Shown here piece by piece: positions 5,688-5,746 of a DNA stretch of 5,746 bases. Where the stretch lies: NCBI GenBank assembly GCA_937141995.1, contig CAKZQX010000136.1, forward strand, positions 1 to 5,746, in the 5' to 3' direction. The DNA is from an uncultured Chloroflexaceae bacterium. Its GTDB lineage: Bacteria; Chloroflexota; Chloroflexia; Chloroflexales; Chloroflexaceae. The position numbers and the translations under genes are program-made. How positions within the stretch are numbered: the first letter of the stretch is position 1; each line of letters starts with the position of its first letter. A model generated the notes under the pieces. The model saw only the letters and a list, made by a program, of their open reading frames with translations, was not told the DNA's origin and did not search any database.

Positions 5688-5746
5688 TTCACGTCGGTCC
5701 CACGGCATGCCGGGTGCCCTGCGACACCGGACAGCGCCCCCGGCGT

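Noticed and set aside
5688..5746. Hairpin CCGG(G)TG...CACCGG (5710-5730) after the phosphatase as a terminator
   Set aside because: The stem has a bulge and is followed by ACAGCG with no T-tract, so support is too weak to call.

Overview
The window looks like a chromosomal segment of a filamentous anoxygenic phototroph-type Chloroflexota (Chloroflexus/Roseiflexus/Oscillochloris relatives). This is inference. It rests on the form of release factor 1 (GHGGQGVN around the catalytic GGQ), the multi-GAF SpoIIE-type phosphatase, the response regulator with an ANTAR output domain, moderately GC-rich genes by eye, and long intergenic gaps full of GC-rich hairpin repeats. No marker in the window fixes the genus.

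Layout, left to right. Positions 1-801 (minus) hold the N-terminal 267 codons of prfA (peptide chain release factor 1); its C-terminus lies beyond the left edge. A promoter with an extended -10 (TGG-TATAAT) precedes it. Just upstream a terminator-like hairpin closes rpsU (937-1137, minus), which encodes ribosomal protein bS21. rpsU appears to have a well-formed sigma70-like promoter at 1327-1355 and a leader of about 180 nt with several hairpins and a U-tract just before the gene. Positions 1400-1721 carry no credible gene but hold an 18-bp perfect palindrome and a large imperfect inverted repeat of about 170 bp.

Positions 1722-2306 (minus) encode a receiver plus ANTAR response regulator, predicted to bind RNA and antiterminate when phosphorylated. 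It is divergent from a SAM-dependent O-methyltransferase (2827-3483, plus), across a 520-bp gap with an AT-rich patch. A second gap of about 300 bp contains AT-rich, mutually exclusive stem-loops and a GC-richer hairpin. It precedes a 634-residue GAF-GAF-SpoIIE/PP2C serine phosphatase (3783-5687, plus). The window ends 59 bp after that gene.

Functionally there are two blocks. One is translation (rpsU, prfA; same strand, each apparently with its own promoter). The other is signalling: an ANTAR regulator and a sensory PP2C phosphatase that resembles RsbU/P-type partner-switching enzymes. No histidine kinase, anti-sigma factor or anti-anti-sigma factor is present, so the partners must be elsewhere. 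I see no CRISPR array, tRNA, rRNA, transposase, phage gene or obvious new defence system. The points most worth a second look are the rpsU leader, a cysteine cluster in the first GAF domain, a low-complexity insertion inside the phosphatase core, and the hairpin-rich intergenic regions.
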